Below, piece by piece: positions 9,318-16,938 of a stretch of DNA of 64,000 nt. The notes below the pieces were generated by a model that was given only the letters and a program-made list of their open reading frames with translations, was not told the DNA's origin and searched no databases. A program made the position numbers and the translations under genes. This DNA is from GCA-002726655 sp046582185 (lineage in GTDB: Bacteria; Pseudomonadota; Gammaproteobacteria; Pseudomonadales; Azotimanducaceae): NCBI GenBank assembly GCA_046582185.1, contig JAYGEX010000005.1, positions 62,001 to 126,000 of the forward strand. Reading direction: 5' to 3'. Position 1 is the stretch's first letter; the number at the start of each line of letters is the position of its first letter.

Positions 9318-10988
9318 TCAGGCCAGCTTCTTGTACTTCACGCGGCTGGGTGTAATTTCCTTTCCACCTAGTCGCGCACGAAGATCTGCTTCGTACTCTG
9401 TGTAATTACCCTCGAACCAGACTGCCTTGCTATCGCCTTCGAATGCCAGGATGTGGGTTGCAATGCGGTCCAGGAACCATCGATCGTGGGAGATAATCAT
9501 CATGGCGCCGGGAAAGGACTCGATTGCGGATTCCAGGGCGCGCAAGGTTTCGATATCCAGATCGTTAGTAGGCTCGTCGAGAAGCAGGAAGTTCGCCCCC
9601 TTCTTTAGTAGTTTGGCGAGGTGTACACGATTTCGCTCACCCCCGGACAGGTTTCCCACCAGCTTCTGCTGGTCGGCCCCCTTGAAGTTAAAGCGGCTGA
9701 CATAGCTGCGCGCCTGGGTCTCATATCTTCCGATCTTTATAATCTCATTGCCTTCGGAAATTTCCTCGTAGACGGACTTTCCTGCCTCGAGGGTATCTCT
9801 GCTCTGGTCGACATATCCCAGTTCGACGGTTTTGCCTACCTTGAAATCACCTTCATCAGCTTGCTCGGTGCCGCAAATCATCCGGAACAGTGTTGATTTG
9901 CCGGCGCCGTTGCCGCCAATAATGCCAACGATGGCACCTTTAGGAACGCTGAAGCTCAAGTCTTCAATCAATACTTTGTCGCCAAATCTCTTGTTGACCT
10001 TGTTAACCTCCAAAACCAGATCGCCAAGGCGCGGACCTGGTGGGATATAGAGTTCCAGGGTTTCGTTTCGCTTCTGGAATTCCTGGGAATTAAGCTCTTC
10101 GAAGCGCGCCAGTCGGGCCCGATTCTTGGCCTGTCGAGCCTTGGGTTGAGAGCGCACCCACTCAAGTTCAGACCTGATGGATCGCTGCCTTGATTGTTCC
10201 TGTTTCTCTTCTACTTGCAGACGTTTGTCCTTTGCTTCAAGCCACGCCGAATAATTTCCTTCGTAAGGAATGCCGTAGCCGCGATCAAGTTCAAGTATCC
10301 AGCCGGCAGCATTATCAAGGAAATATCTATCGTGGGTGATTGCCACCACGGTGCCAGGGAAATCTTTCAGGAAGCGCTCCAGCCATGCAACGCTCTCGGC
10401 GTCCAGATGGTTGGTGGGCTCATCAAGAAGTAACATATCCGGATTCGCCATCAGTAACCTGCATAAGGCAACGCGGCGCCTCTCACCACCGGAAAGTGTT
10501 TCAACATCACTATCAAACGGCGGCAGGCGGAGAGCGTCTGCGGCGATTTCCATTTTCCGTTCAAGGTCCCAGCCATCGCAGGCATCGATCTTAAGTTGCA
10601 GCTCGCCCTGTTTTTCCAGTAGCTCAGTCATCTCATCGTCAGGCATAGGTTCAGCGAAGCGGTCGCTGATCTTATTAAATTCATCAAGCAGGTTCTTTGT
10701 CTCCCGGACGCCATCTTCGACATTGCCGCGTACATCTTTATCGGGGTCCAGCTCCGGCTCCTGTTGCAAATAACCAATCTTGATATCTGGTTGCGGCCTT
10801 GCCTCACCGAGGAATTCTGTATCAACGCCGGCCATTATATTTAACAGGGTGGATTTGCCGGAGCCATTAAGGCCGAGCACGCCGATCTTGGCTCCCGGGA
10901 AAAATGACAGCGAAATGTCTTTGAGTATGGTTCGGTTTGGCGGAACCACTTTGCCTACCCGGGACATGGTATAAACGTATTGAGCCAT
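9318..10988 (-). CDS. ettA: Energy-dependent translational throttle protein EttA
   Basis: An ABC-F ATPase (formerly YjjK) that binds the ribosomal E site and gates the first peptide bond according to ATP/ADP level; soluble, no membrane domain. 556 residues with the characteristic start MAQYVYTMSRVGKVVPP. There are two nucleotide-binding domains: Walker A GLNGSGKST (about 39-47) with LSGGERRR, and GGNGAGKST with LSGGERNR. Between them lies the charged P-site tRNA-interaction linker (KRLQVEEKQEQSRQRSIR). The gene is convergent with the broken DUF481 gene, 11 bases away. Identity is very secure. Confidence 0.97.
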   Translation of the reverse strand: MAQYVYTMSRVGKVVPPNRTILKDISLSFFPGAKIGVLGLNGSGKSTLLNIMAGVDTEFLGEARPQPDIKIGYLQQEPELDPDKDVRGNVEDGVRETKNLLDEFNKISDRFAEPMPDDEMTELLEKQGELQLKIDACDGWDLERKMEIAADALRLPPFDSDVETLSGGERRRVALCRLLMANPDMLLLDEPTNHLDAESVAWLERFLKDFPGTVVAITHDRYFLDNAAGWILELDRGYGIPYEGNYSAWLEAKDKRLQVEEKQEQSRQRSIRSELEWVRSQPKARQAKNRARLARFEELNSQEFQKRNETLELYIPPGPRLGDLVLEVNKVNKRFGDKVLIEDLSFSVPKGAIVGIIGGNGAGKSTLFRMICGTEQADEGDFKVGKTVELGYVDQSRDTLEAGKSVYEEISEGNEIIKIGRYETQARSYVSRFNFKGADQQKLVGNLSGGERNRVHLAKLLKKGANFLLLDEPTNDLDIETLRALESAIESFPGAMMIISHDRWFLDRIATHILAFEGDSKAVWFEGNYTEYEADLRARLGGKEITPSRVKYKKLA

Positions 10989-11215
10989 CTTATCTCTGTT
11001 CTGTCTGCTGAATGCTAAATATTAAGTGCAAAACCACGAAGCGGATATTCTAGCACTATGTTTAATACCTCAAAGCAGGATCCAATGTTGCCACGCCGGG
11101 TCTGATATCCCCAAGCGGGGTTGCCGGGGGCGTTTGTCATATCAATGACAGTTGCTTGTGCTCAGGCAGGCTCAATAGAGTAAAATGCCGGATTGTCTGA
11201 GGAGGACCCGTTACA

Positions 11216-11683
11216 ATGCACTGCCCATTTTGTGGACATAAGGAAACCAAAGTGATCGACTCGCGTCTGGTGGCAGAGGGTGATCAGGTTCGCCGCCGCC
11301 GGGAATGTCAGGAATGTGGTGAACGTTGTACAACTTTTGAAACTGCAGAATTGCTGTTGCCAAAATTAATTAAGAGTAATGGCAGTCGGCAGCCTTTCGA
11401 TGAAGACAAGCTGCGAAGTGGCTTGATGCGCGCCCTGGAAAAAAGACCGGTGAGCACGGAAGTTATCGAAACTTCCATCAATCACATCAAACATAAACTT
11501 AGGGCGACAGGCGAGCGAGAGATAAAGAGCAGGGAGGTTGGTGAAATTGTTATGGAGGAATTGCGAGAACTGGATGATGTGGCTTACGTCCGATTTGCGT
11601 CCGTGTATCGGAGCTTCCAGGACGTTAATGAATTTAGGGAAGAGATTGAGCGTATGGACAGGGAGCCCAGGAAGGAAACCTGA
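11216..11683 (+). CDS. nrdR: Transcriptional repressor NrdR
   Basis: A zinc-ribbon, ATP-cone repressor of ribonucleotide reductase genes that senses dATP/ATP. 155 residues. The zinc ribbon is CPFCGHKETKVIDSR ... CQECGERCTTFE (about 3-45) and the ATP-cone covers about 49-139 (KSNGSRQPFDEDKL). The stop codon overlaps the ribD start. The nrdR-ribD-ribH-nusB order is a known gammaproteobacterial arrangement. A Shine-Dalgarno GAGGA precedes the ATG. I did not identify a NrdR box in this window. Confidence 0.97.
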   Translation: MHCPFCGHKETKVIDSRLVAEGDQVRRRRECQECGERCTTFETAELLLPKLIKSNGSRQPFDEDKLRSGLMRALEKRPVSTEVIETSINHIKHKLRATGEREIKSREVGEIVMEELRELDDVAYVRFASVYRSFQDVNEFREEIERMDREPRKET

Positions 11684-12795
11684 TGAACGACGAGTACTAT
11701 ATTGCGCTGGCGATCCGACTGGCAGAAAAAGGCTTGTATACGGCAGATCCAAATCCGCGCGTCGGCTGTATTCTGGTAAAAGATGATCAGGTCATTGGTC
11801 AGGGATTCCACCTGACTGATGGCGAAGGGCATGCAGAAGCAAATGCGCTTGTTGATGCCGGAGACATGGCCAGAGGTTCGACAGCTTATGTGACTCTTGA
11901 GCCCTGTAGTTTTCATGGTAGAACACCTTCTTGTGCAAAGGCCCTGATCGAGGCTGGAGTCAAGCGTGTCGTCGTTGCCATGGAAGATCCTCACGAGAAG
12001 AATGCCGGAGCTGGGTTTCAGATACTGCGAGATGCAGGTATTGAACTACGCACGCCGCTACTGGAGCAGTCCGCTGCTCACCTGAACCCTGGTCATATCT
12101 CCCGTTATCAGGTCGGCATGCCCTTTGTGCGGCTGAAGATGGCGATGAGTCTTGATGGCAAGACGGCGCTTGCTAATGGTAAGAGTCAATGGATTACAGG
12201 TGCCGAGGCAAGGAAGGATGTGCAAAAACTGCGTGCCAGAAGCTCGGCCATCGTGACTGGCGTGCAGACCGTTATTGATGATAATCCTCGGATGAATGTG
12301 AGGGCGGAGGAAATTGAGATTGAAAGCTCTGCGCTTGCTGCAAATCGAAGGCGGCCGGTATACGTCCTTGATTCCAGGCTGCGAGTGCCGATAAGTGCTC
12401 ATCTGGCCATGAATCCTGATAACTTTCTGGTGTGCGGGCCAGGTTTGGCTGCGGCCTCGTGTTTTCATTGTAAGGTGATGGAGGCGGACATTAATGAGGA
12501 TAATCAAATCGATCTGGCCAGGTTTTTGACACAACTGGCGGCGAATAATTGTAACGAAGTGCTGTTCGAATGTGGGCCGACGCTTGCAGGTAGTCTGATC
12601 GCATCTGGTTTGTGGAATGAGTTAGTGATCTATGCAGCACCAAAAATGATGGGTTCATCTGCCAGGTCATTACTCAAGACGCCAGAAATTGATAATATGG
12701 GCGACCTTTTTGATATGAACATTACAGATCTAAGAATGATTGGCCGTGACATCAGAATAACGGTCAGCAAACTTAACGCGAATAAGAGTAAATAG
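11683..12795 (+). CDS. ribD: Bifunctional riboflavin biosynthesis deaminase/reductase RibD
   Basis: Catalyses deamination of the GTP-cyclohydrolase II product and the following side-chain reduction with NADPH. 370 residues. The N-terminal CMP/dCMP-type deaminase domain (about 1-145) has the zinc site GHAEANAL and EPCSFHGRTPSC. The C-terminal reductase domain (about 147-365; FVRLKMAMSLDGKTAL, ITGAEARKDVQKLR, FECGPTLAGSLI) follows. The start overlaps the nrdR stop. Downstream one would expect ribE (riboflavin synthase) and ribBA before ribH, but ribH follows directly after 9 bases. Confidence 0.96.
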   Translation: MNDEYYIALAIRLAEKGLYTADPNPRVGCILVKDDQVIGQGFHLTDGEGHAEANALVDAGDMARGSTAYVTLEPCSFHGRTPSCAKALIEAGVKRVVVAMEDPHEKNAGAGFQILRDAGIELRTPLLEQSAAHLNPGHISRYQVGMPFVRLKMAMSLDGKTALANGKSQWITGAEARKDVQKLRARSSAIVTGVQTVIDDNPRMNVRAEEIEIESSALAANRRRPVYVLDSRLRVPISAHLAMNPDNFLVCGPGLAAASCFHCKVMEADINEDNQIDLARFLTQLAANNCNEVLFECGPTLAGSLIASGLWNELVIYAAPKMMGSSARSLLKTPEIDNMGDLFDMNITDLRMIGRDIRITVSKLNANKSK

Positions 12796-12804
12796 GATAG
12801 AGAC

Positions 12805-13272
12805 ATGACCAGGGTAATAGAGGGCGATTTTTCCGCCAGTACGGCAAAGTTCACCATTGTCGTTGCACGATTTAATGGCTTCGTGGTTGAAGGATTGTTA
12901 ACAGGCGCGATTGATGCGCTGACTCGCCATGGAGTTTCTCCCAACAATATCACCATTGTGCGCGTTCCTGGCGCATTTGAAATGCCACTGGCGGTGAAAA
13001 AAGTAGCGATCAAGAAAGAGTCGGATGCAATAATCACCCTGGGTGCAGTGATCAGGGGCGGCACACCACATTTTGATTTTGTTGCTGGTGAATGTGCCAG
13101 TGGAATTGCAAGGATCTCGGTTGAAGAGCAAATCCCCATAGCCTTTGGCGTCCTGACCACAGACAGTACAGAACAGGCAATTGAAAGATCTGGCGTGAAA
13201 GCCGGAAACAAAGGCGTTGATGCAGCCATGTCCGCTCTGGAAATGGTTAGTCTTCTTAGAAACCTGGAATGA
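12805..13272 (+). CDS. ribH: 6,7-dimethyl-8-ribityllumazine synthase
   Basis: Condenses 5-amino-6-ribitylaminouracil with dihydroxybutanone phosphate, the penultimate riboflavin step; usually a pentameric or icosahedral assembly. 155 residues. Motifs seen: ARFNGFVVEGLLTGAIDAL (substrate site), RVPGAFEMPLAVKK (phosphate site) and LGAVIRGGTPHFDFVAGE with the catalytic His. The usual sequence is GATPHFD; here Gly replaces Ala, a mild change. Four-base overlap with nusB (ATGA), as usual for this pair. Confidence 0.97.
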   Translation: MTRVIEGDFSASTAKFTIVVARFNGFVVEGLLTGAIDALTRHGVSPNNITIVRVPGAFEMPLAVKKVAIKKESDAIITLGAVIRGGTPHFDFVAGECASGIARISVEEQIPIAFGVLTTDSTEQAIERSGVKAGNKGVDAAMSALEMVSLLRNLE

Positions 13273-13703
13273 AGCCGCTCCCTGCAGCAAGGAGCAAAGC
13301 GCGCAGATTTACGCTGCAGGCCTTGTATCAGATTCAGTTAACGGGTGACTCTGCGACAACGGTGGAGGAGCAGTTTCTAAGCGATCATGAAATGAAGCGC
13401 GTGGATACAGACTACTTTCATGATTTATTAATCGGTATCTCAATTGCAGAAGAAGAGCTTCTGGCGGCGTTTACCCCGCTACTTGATCGAGAACTTAAGG
13501 AAATTGATCCGGTAGAGCGGGCGATAATGCTCATCGGCAGCTTTGAATTGCGCTCCAGAATTGAAATTCCGTATAAGGTTGTTATTAATGAATCTGTTGA
13601 GCTGGCCAAGCAGTTTGGCGCTGAAGATAGCTATAAATATGTCAACTCCATACTTGATAAGCTGGCCCAACAATTCCGCCAGATCGAACTGCGCAACCGT
13701 TGA
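13269..13703 (+). CDS. nusB: Transcription antitermination factor NusB
   Basis: An all-helical RNA-binding factor that, with S10 (NusE), binds boxA RNA in rRNA operons and supports antitermination. 144 residues: a basic N terminus (AARSKARRFTLQALYQIQLTG), then EIDPVERAIMLIGSFEL and PYKVVINESVELAKQFGAEDSYKYVNSILDKLA, all family signatures. It overlaps ribH by 4 bases. After its stop comes a 112-base spacer to thiL that carries a 12-bp tandem repeat. Confidence 0.97.
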   Translation: MKPLPAARSKARRFTLQALYQIQLTGDSATTVEEQFLSDHEMKRVDTDYFHDLLIGISIAEEELLAAFTPLLDRELKEIDPVERAIMLIGSFELRSRIEIPYKVVINESVELAKQFGAEDSYKYVNSILDKLAQQFRQIELRNR

Positions 13704-13744
13704 TCTGCAGTAGGCGCTTTGTAGGGGACTATTTAATGTACCTG

Positions 13745-13792
13745 TTATGGTGCTTCTTATGGTGCTTCTTATGGTACATATTATGGTAGGTA
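13745..13792 (+). repeat. 12-bp tandem repeat (4 units) in the nusB-thiL spacer
   Basis: Four consecutive 12-bp units starting TTATGGTGCTTC at 13745; units 1 and 2 are identical, units 3 and 4 keep TTATGGT and drift after it. Each unit contains an ATG. In one frame the repeat belongs to a 17-codon mini-ORF from ATG 13736, preceded by GGGGA, ending at TAG 13787-13789. In another frame it would extend ThiL at the N terminus. See the findings. Confidence 0.9.
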
Positions 13793-13815
13793 GTCCGGAG
13801 AAGATGATTGAGAAT

Positions 13816-14787
13816 ATGGCTGACAATGAATTTTCGATTATAGAGCAATATTTTTCATCCATTGGCTGGCAGTCATCGAATGCTGTCGTTCTAGGCCCCG
13901 GGGATGATTGTGCCATTTTGTCTGTCCCCCTTGGTTATGAACTTTGCGTCTCCACCGATACTTTTCTCTCCGGCATTCATTTTCCTGATGACTGTAGTGG
14001 CACCATTGTCGCGCAACGAGCCTTCGCGGCGTCCTTAAGTGATCTTGCCGCCATGGGAGCAAGCACGCATAGTTTCACATGCGCCCTTACAATGCCGTCA
14101 GTCGATCATGAATGGCTCAGGGACTTTAGCTCTCGCCTCTCTGAGTTGTCGGTAGAATTCAAAATGCCACTGGTTGGCGGGAACATGACACGTGGTCCGC
14201 TTTCGCTGACTTGTACAGTAATTGGTATCGCTCCGGCTGGTCAGTGCATCAGGCGTGGCGGCGCGCAAGCCGGAGACAATGTTTATGTCAGTGGCTCCCC
14301 GGGTGATGCCGGCGCCGGGCTGGCATTGTTGATTGATAGTCGCCCGGGTTTTGACTTGCTGCGGAGTGCTTATGAGTCGCCGCGTCCGAGAATCGAAATG
14401 GGTGAAAGATTGATAGGTCTCGCCAGTGCGGCCATTGATATTTCCGATGGCCTGCTGGCTGACCTTGGCCACCTGCTCGAGGCCAGCCAACTAAGTGCAG
14501 AACTCGCGCTGGATAAATTGCCCTTGTCGAAATCGATATTGCGCTATGCATCGCATCAAGACGCGATAGCTTTGGCGCTGACAGCTGGCGATGATTATGA
14601 GTTATGTTTCACGGCGCCCGATACTTATAAGCATGAACTCTCTGAGCATGCAAAAGATCTGGGTCTTGCCCTGACGTGCATTGGAATAGTTGTTGAGGGC
14701 GAAGGTATCAGCCTGAAGGGCGGAGGCTTGAGTGATTTGGAATTGAGCAATCTGGAATTAGATGACCGTGGATATCAACATTTTTAA
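13816..14787 (+). CDS. thiL: Thiamine-monophosphate kinase
   Basis: Phosphorylates thiamine monophosphate to the active cofactor thiamine diphosphate with ATP. The start at 13816 gives MADNEFSIIEQYF, matching family N termini, and 323 residues. In-frame ATGs at 13804 and 13747 would add 4 or 23 residues that look non-native (MVLLMVLLMV comes from the tandem repeat). Motifs: LGPGDDCAIL, STDTFLSGIHFP, LSDLAAMGA, VGGNMTRGPLS, AIDISDGLLADLGHLL and LTAGDDYELCF, i.e. both AIRS-family halves. Ribosome binding is weak for every candidate start, so coupling to the upstream mini-ORF is possible. Confidence 0.94.
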   Translation: MADNEFSIIEQYFSSIGWQSSNAVVLGPGDDCAILSVPLGYELCVSTDTFLSGIHFPDDCSGTIVAQRAFAASLSDLAAMGASTHSFTCALTMPSVDHEWLRDFSSRLSELSVEFKMPLVGGNMTRGPLSLTCTVIGIAPAGQCIRRGGAQAGDNVYVSGSPGDAGAGLALLIDSRPGFDLLRSAYESPRPRIEMGERLIGLASAAIDISDGLLADLGHLLEASQLSAELALDKLPLSKSILRYASHQDAIALALTAGDDYELCFTAPDTYKHELSEHAKDLGLALTCIGIVVEGEGISLKGGGLSDLELSNLELDDRGYQHF

Positions 14788-14872
14788 TGCGAAGGGTCAT
14801 TTCGCAGTATTTGTGTGGTGTGATTTTTTACCACCCATAAAGTTTCTGAAGGTACCAGTATGAGGGCGCACG

Positions 14873-15358
14873 ATGGGCGTTGAAGTTAAAAGGGTCTTTA
14901 CGCATCCACTCTATTTCCTGGCACTTGGGTTTGGAAGTGGCTTGTCAAAGAAGGCGCCGGGAACCATGGGAACGCTTGTTGCCGTGCCGCTATACCTGCT
15001 GATCGCGAATCTGGGCCCGGTATTGTACAGCCTTGTTGTTTTGTTGGCCTTGATTGCCGGTATCTTTATCTGTGACTGGGTGGCCAGAGACATGGCGGTT
15101 AAGGATCCCGGTGCCATCGTCTGGGATGAGTTCGTCGGTCTATGGATAGCCTTGTTCATGTTGCCGGAAGGCTGGTACTGGCTGCTTGTCGGGTTTTTGC
15201 TGTTTCGCTTCTTCGATATCCTCAAGCCCTGGCCGGTGAGTTATCTTGACCGCGAACTTGCCGGTGGAATGGGCATAATGATGGACGATGTTGCGGCGGG
15301 TATTTACAGTCTCATCATATTGCAGTTAGTTGCCTATTCGATAGACAGTCTGTTGTAA
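14873..15358 (+). CDS. pgpA: Phosphatidylglycerophosphatase A
   Basis: An inner-membrane phosphatase that makes phosphatidylglycerol from its phosphate. 161 residues. Family motifs are GFGSGLSKKAPGTMGTL (about 21-37), WDEFVGLWIALFMLP and FRFFDILKPWPV, followed by MMDDVAAGIYS near the C terminus. About four membrane segments. It follows thiL after 85 bases, the conserved nusB-thiL-pgpA order. The start at 14873 is the only nearby ATG that keeps the normal length. Confidence 0.95.
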   Translation: MGVEVKRVFTHPLYFLALGFGSGLSKKAPGTMGTLVAVPLYLLIANLGPVLYSLVVLLALIAGIFICDWVARDMAVKDPGAIVWDEFVGLWIALFMLPEGWYWLLVGFLLFRFFDILKPWPVSYLDRELAGGMGIMMDDVAAGIYSLIILQLVAYSIDSLL

Positions 15359-15407
15359 GGTCAAGCAATGAAAGGTAAAGCGGGCGAAGCTAATGGGAGG
15401 TTCTGAT

Positions 15408-16175
15408 ATGGTGAATTCAATGCCGAGGATAATCTTCCTGGTTGGGCTCTTCATCATGGCGAATATTCCACAGGCAATAATCGCTGAATCCCTGAATGTG
15501 AAAGTGCTCGATGGCACAGCACTTGAACATAAAGCCCTTGAACTCAAATCTCTTGAAATCCCAGCCCTTAATAATAAAGCCTTTGATAACTTGGAGCTTG
15601 ATATTGAAGTAGTGGGGTTGTTCTCCAATGCCGTAATGCTGCGAATCAACGGTAAGCAAAGGCTGCTCAAGCAGGGAGAAACATCATCAGAAGGAATCTA
15701 TCTGGAGCATGCAGATAGCAGAGGTGCTTTGATTCAATATCAGGGTCAGAGGCATGCCTTAAGCTTGAGCCAGCGAATCAGCTCCGAATTTCACCAGCCT
15801 ACTTCCGCCAGGGTTGCAATACAGATAAACAATAAAGGCCAATATTTTACCACGGGAAGCATCAATGGGCGGCCGGTGCGGCTACTTGTTGATACCGGCG
15901 CTACCATTGTAGCGCTAAGCTCGGAAAGCGCGAGAATGCTGGGTCTGGACTATTCCGGTGGCAGAAAAATGCGGGCGACTACTGCGGGTGGAGTCGTCAA
16001 TTCTACTGAGATTATCCTGGAGACCGTGATAATTGGGGATATCAAGGTATCAAATGTCCGCGCAGCGGTAATTGCCGGGCAGTTCCCCAACGATATTTTA
16101 CTGGGCATGACTTTCCTGAAGCACGTCAAAATCGAGGAAAATGCCGGCCTAATGCTGTTAACCAGCCAATTTTAA
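15408..16175 (+). CDS. Retroviral-type (clan AA) aspartic protease, membrane-anchored or secreted
   Basis: 255 residues. The start at 15408 is chosen over the ATG at 15393 because GGGAGG sits 7 bases before it. A hydrophobic N-terminal signal or anchor (IIFLVGLFIMANIPQAIIA) leads to the periplasm. The C-terminal domain has the single catalytic motif VRLLVDTGATIVALS and, later, NDILLGMTFLKHV, the pattern of the bacterial TIGR02281-like family, which acts as a dimer. Between signal and protease (about 38-67) lies a six-fold 5-residue repeat (ALEHK, ALELK, SLEIP, ALNNK, AFDNL, ELDIE), unusual for the family. The native substrate is unknown. It lies between pgpA and ribA. Confidence 0.85.
   Translation: MVNSMPRIIFLVGLFIMANIPQAIIAESLNVKVLDGTALEHKALELKSLEIPALNNKAFDNLELDIEVVGLFSNAVMLRINGKQRLLKQGETSSEGIYLEHADSRGALIQYQGQRHALSLSQRISSEFHQPTSARVAIQINNKGQYFTTGSINGRPVRLLVDTGATIVALSSESARMLGLDYSGGRKMRATTAGGVVNSTEIILETVIIGDIKVSNVRAAVIAGQFPNDILLGMTFLKHVKIEENAGLMLLTSQF
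15519..15608 (+). repeat. 15-bp coding tandem repeat (6 units) in the aspartic protease gene
   Basis: Six in-frame 15-bp units, the best matches being GCACTTGAACATAAA, GCCCTTGAACTCAAA and GCCCTTAATAATAAA. They encode degenerate A-[LF]-x-x-x pentapeptides just after the signal region. Because the unit is a multiple of three the frame is kept. This looks like a tandem expansion that has since diverged. Confidence 0.85.
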
Positions 16176-16300
16176 TCAGTTTTAGCGGTCTATAAGCAAC
16201 AGGAATATCTGTGCCCAAGAGCAGGCAATTCAAAGTAAACTCAAGTCCTGATAAAATCAGTCGTCTATAGACGCGTTCATTTGCCCATTCTGGAGTGGTA

Positions 16301-16909
16301 ATGCCAGTTCAATTTATTGCATCCTGCCGGTTGCCTACACCTTTTGGTGAATTTACCCTGCATGGTTTTGAAGATCCGGATACCGGTCAGGAGCATGTTG
16401 CTTTGGTATTGGGAGATGTTCTTGCTTCGGAAGTTGCCAAAGCCGGCGTGCTCTGCCGCGTACATTCAGAATGCCTGACAGGAGACTGTCTGTTTAGCAT
16501 GCGATGTGATTGCGGCTCCCAGCTACAAACGGCAATGCAGCGGATCGCCGATGAAGGTCAGGGCGTCATCTTGTACTTGCGCCAGGAAGGTCGCGGCATC
16601 GGTTTGATCAACAAGATCAGGGCATACAATCTGCAGGACCAGGGTGCGGACACCGTCGAGGCAAATGAGCGCCTTGGCTTTGATGCGGATCTGCGGGACT
16701 ATACGGTTTGCAAGAATATGTTTGCCCACCTGCAGATAAAGAGAATAAAGCTGATGACCAACAACCCTGTTAAGGTGACGGCATTAACCAAGCTTGGCAT
16801 TGATATCGTTCAAAGGGTCCCGCTGGAGACCGGCCAGAATGATCACAATGCTCGATATCTGGCAACCAAGGCAGGCAAGCTTGGGCACCTGTTTGGCAAG
16901 AGTGATTGA
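16301..16909 (+). CDS. ribA: GTP cyclohydrolase II
   Basis: Opens the imidazole ring of GTP, the first step of riboflavin synthesis; zinc enzyme. 202 residues. The ATG at 16301 is preferred to the GTG at 16295 because GGAG lies 5 bases before it. Zinc ligands are in the family motif CLTGDCLFSMRCDCGSQL; also YLRQEGRGIGLINKIRAYNLQ and the C-terminal LMTNNPVKV. It is the stand-alone RibA form, not fused to RibB. It is convergent with dxs, as in Pseudomonas. An uncertain 12-bp palindrome (16262-16273) lies in its leader. Confidence 0.96.
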   Translation: MPVQFIASCRLPTPFGEFTLHGFEDPDTGQEHVALVLGDVLASEVAKAGVLCRVHSECLTGDCLFSMRCDCGSQLQTAMQRIADEGQGVILYLRQEGRGIGLINKIRAYNLQDQGADTVEANERLGFDADLRDYTVCKNMFAHLQIKRIKLMTNNPVKVTALTKLGIDIVQRVPLETGQNDHNARYLATKAGKLGHLFGKSD

Positions 16910-16938
16910 TATTGGATCTACTGAAGTGCGAGCCCGAT

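Noticed and set aside
16262..16273. 12-bp palindrome CGTCTATAGACG in the ribA leader
   Set aside because: Could be an operator, but one short palindrome with no second copy in the window is not enough to call a site.
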